Below are positions 62,605 to 64,000 of a stretch of 64,000 nucleotides of DNA, piece by piece. The stretch's first letter is position 1. The number at the start of each line of letters is the position of its first letter. The notes beneath the pieces were generated by a model that saw nothing but the letters and a program-made list of their open reading frames with translations, was not told the DNA's origin and searched no databases. The position numbers and the translations under genes were made by a program. The stretch is from Pseudomonas triticifolii (lineage in GTDB: Bacteria; Pseudomonadota; Gammaproteobacteria; Pseudomonadales; Pseudomonadaceae), in the NCBI RefSeq assembly GCF_014358015.1, contig NZ_JACONV010000002.1, positions 1 through 64,000 on the forward strand. The letters are read 5' to 3'.

Positions 62605-64000
62605 TCACTGAGCGCTGGCCGTCACCTCACTGCGGCACCGGGCAAACATGTCCAGGCTGGGGTTGTAGACCTTTGTGTCGACTTTCAGCAGACCGAGCAT
62701 GGAATGAAAGAGATTATCCTGGCTGAGCGGCGCGTTGCGTTCCTTGGCCAGGCACTCCGGGGTGACGGCAAACGAATGTTGATAGCTGTCTGACAACCAG
62801 ATCATCATGGGGACATGCTTCTGTTGATCCGGAGCCAGCAGATACGGCGTGCCATGCAGGAAGAGGTTGTATTCACCCAATGATTCGCCATGGTCGGAAA
62901 GATAAATCATGGCCGTGTCGACTTTGTTCTGATGGGCACGCAGCACATCGATCAGTTTCGACAGCACGTGATCGGTATACAGCAAGGTATTGTCGTAACC
63001 ATTGACGATGCTGTCGCGACTGCAATTGTTCAGCGCATTGCTTTCACACACCGGGGTAAACATTTCAAATGCTTTAGGGTAACGCTTGAAGTATTCCGGA
63101 CCGTGGCTGCCCATCTGATGCAGAACCAACACGGTGTCTTTGTCCAGACTGTCGATAAACCCTTCAAGACCTTGCAGTAAGATCTCGTCCCGGCATTCAT
63201 GGTTGTTGCACAACAATGGATCCTTGAGATTGCTTACATCCTGAAAAGCCACCCGGTCGCAGGTACCCTTGCAACCGGCCTGATTATCACGCCAGATCAC
63301 ATCGATCCCGGCGCGCTTGAGTACATCCAGCAACCCTTCCTGATTACGCGCCTTGGTGGCGTTGTAATCCTTGCGCCCCATATTGGAAAACATACACGGC
63401 ACCGACACTGCGGTTTCAGTCCCGCACGAATACACGTCGGTGAAGGCCACCAGACCACTCTCTTTATTTAAATTCGGGGTGGTATTACGGCCATAACCGA
63501 GAATCCCGAAGTTTTCAGCCCTGGCACTTTCGCCGACCACCAGCACTGTCAGCGACTTGCGGGTGTGCGTCGCCCAGTCGGGTGAGCGCTTCGCGTCTTC
63601 ACCCAGCTTCACGAACGGGCGCTGCGCAGAGATGATCTGCTCGCTCAGATAGCCCGCCGAGGCGCCAATATAGTTACTCGGCACCACCATCAAACGCAGC
63701 TCGTGGTGATTGCGAAACAGGGAAGACAGCCCCTGATAATTGGCCAGCGCTGCCCCGCCAATCACCACACTGCACACCACGCCCACCACCAGTTTGCTAA
63801 ACAACTCGCGGTGCCAGCGGCGGTAATTGATGGGGGTTTTCCATAGCAGAAAAGACGGTAGAACACCCAGCAACAGGATGTAGACAACCAGTTTCAGGGA
63901 GAGCAACCCTTGCACTTCGGTCACATTGGTTTCCGCGAAATTGCGGAACATGCCGGCGTCGATCATCACGCCGTATTCGGTCATGAAATAGACCACCCCG
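62605..64000 (-). CDS. eptA: Phosphoethanolamine transferase, EptA/Mcr family (N-terminus beyond the window)
   Basis: Partial; at least 463 codons are in the window and the N-terminal membrane part (about 80-100 residues of a usual 545) runs off the right edge. It contains the last membrane helices and the periplasmic alkaline-phosphatase-fold domain. The catalytic Thr is in the GTETAVSVPCMFSNMGR segment; GESARAENFGILGYGR binds metal; DHGESLGEYNLFLHG and HVPMMIW complete the zinc site. Six Cys that would form three disulfides are seen around CKGTC and CNNHEC. It transfers phosphoethanolamine from PE to lipid A phosphates at the inner membrane. Usually regulated by PmrAB or PhoPQ; not visible here. 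Confidence 0.92.
   Translation of the reverse strand, partial: GVVYFMTEYGVMIDAGMFRNFAETNVTEVQGLLSLKLVVYILLLGVLPSFLLWKTPINYRRWHRELFSKLVVGVVCSVVIGGAALANYQGLSSLFRNHHELRLMVVPSNYIGASAGYLSEQIISAQRPFVKLGEDAKRSPDWATHTRKSLTVLVVGESARAENFGILGYGRNTTPNLNKESGLVAFTDVYSCGTETAVSVPCMFSNMGRKDYNATKARNQEGLLDVLKRAGIDVIWRDNQAGCKGTCDRVAFQDVSNLKDPLLCNNHECRDEILLQGLEGFIDSLDKDTVLVLHQMGSHGPEYFKRYPKAFEMFTPVCESNALNNCSRDSIVNGYDNTLLYTDHVLSKLIDVLRAHQNKVDTAMIYLSDHGESLGEYNLFLHGTPYLLAPDQQKHVPMMIWLSDSYQHSFAVTPECLAKERNAPLSQDNLFHSMLGLLKVDTKVYNPSLDMFARCRSEVTASAQ

Noticed and set aside
1..64000. CRISPR array, insertion sequence, prophage or integrase
   Set aside because: I saw no regularly spaced repeats, transposase, integrase or phage structural genes on either strand.

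Overview
The window is chromosomal DNA of a Pseudomonas, most likely a member of the P. syringae complex. The evidence is the gene content and order (minCDE with htrB and rluA, prc, rdgC beside tRNA-Val/tRNA-Asp, an MxtR/CrbS-type sensor, a second Crc-sequestering RNA of the CrcX/CrcY type), GC-rich coding sequence and Pseudomonas-type REP elements. Much of the order from actP to mxtR resembles, as I recall it, the P. aeruginosa PAO1 block around minCDE. I see no prophage, insertion sequence, integrase, CRISPR array or rRNA. This is mostly core genome with a few accessory or orphan loci. Species assignment is inference from memory of families; no database was searched.

Layout. 0-2.5 kb: YheU-type protein, a CsrA/RsmA paralogue, an SDR dehydrogenase, DUF2784 and a 52-residue DUF3309 peptide. 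2.6-6.6 kb: acetate permease operon (yjcH-actP), a betaine-binding protein, then a sigma54-driven RNA of about 390 nt with six A-rich Hfq/Crc-type motifs (crcX-like). 6.8-9 kb: an overlapping pair coding for an exported serine hydrolase and a cysteine-less MlaA-like protein. 9-16.7 kb: pirin, patatin, htrB, minCDE, rluA and an M18 aminopeptidase. 16.8-23.1 kb: a UTRA/GntR regulator facing a six-gene operon (binding protein, AlkP-superfamily hydrolase, two permeases, ATPase, HAD phosphatase) with two matching operator-like sites. 23-34.4 kb: quinone oxidoreductase, prc, an EAL-CBS-GGDEF protein, a small HTH operon behind paired DnaA boxes, an FKBP lipoprotein, a cupin, a CoA-transferase followed by a glyoxalase remnant, and two tRNAs. 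34.6-48 kb: rdgC, SBF symporter, an MFS-PlsC fusion, the MxtR/CrbS hybrid sensor, LpxO-like hydroxylase, cysK, an AsmA-like protein and a MoxR/VWA pair. 48-64 kb: WbqC-like protein, pxpA, several small conserved proteins, oligopeptidase B, a cNMP-binding protein, yajD, copAB, an rRNA/tRNA methyltransferase-like gene, ycgN, a nitroreductase, a hydroxyacid dehydrogenase, rnd-ycgL and a truncated eptA-like phosphoethanolamine transferase running off the right edge.

Themes. Carbon-source control: acetate permease, crcX-like RNA and the CrbS/MxtR sensor lie in the same 40 kb, and the yjcH ribosome binding site itself overlaps an A-rich Crc/Hfq-type motif. Envelope lipid biology: htrB, LpxO-like, eptA-like, MFS-PlsC, patatin, and the hydrolase/MlaA-like pair. 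The least described unit is the UTRA-controlled import and hydrolysis cluster at 16.8-23.1 kb, which looks like a pathway for taking up a phosphorus-containing organic compound and cleaving it in the cytoplasm; its substrate cannot be read from the sequence.
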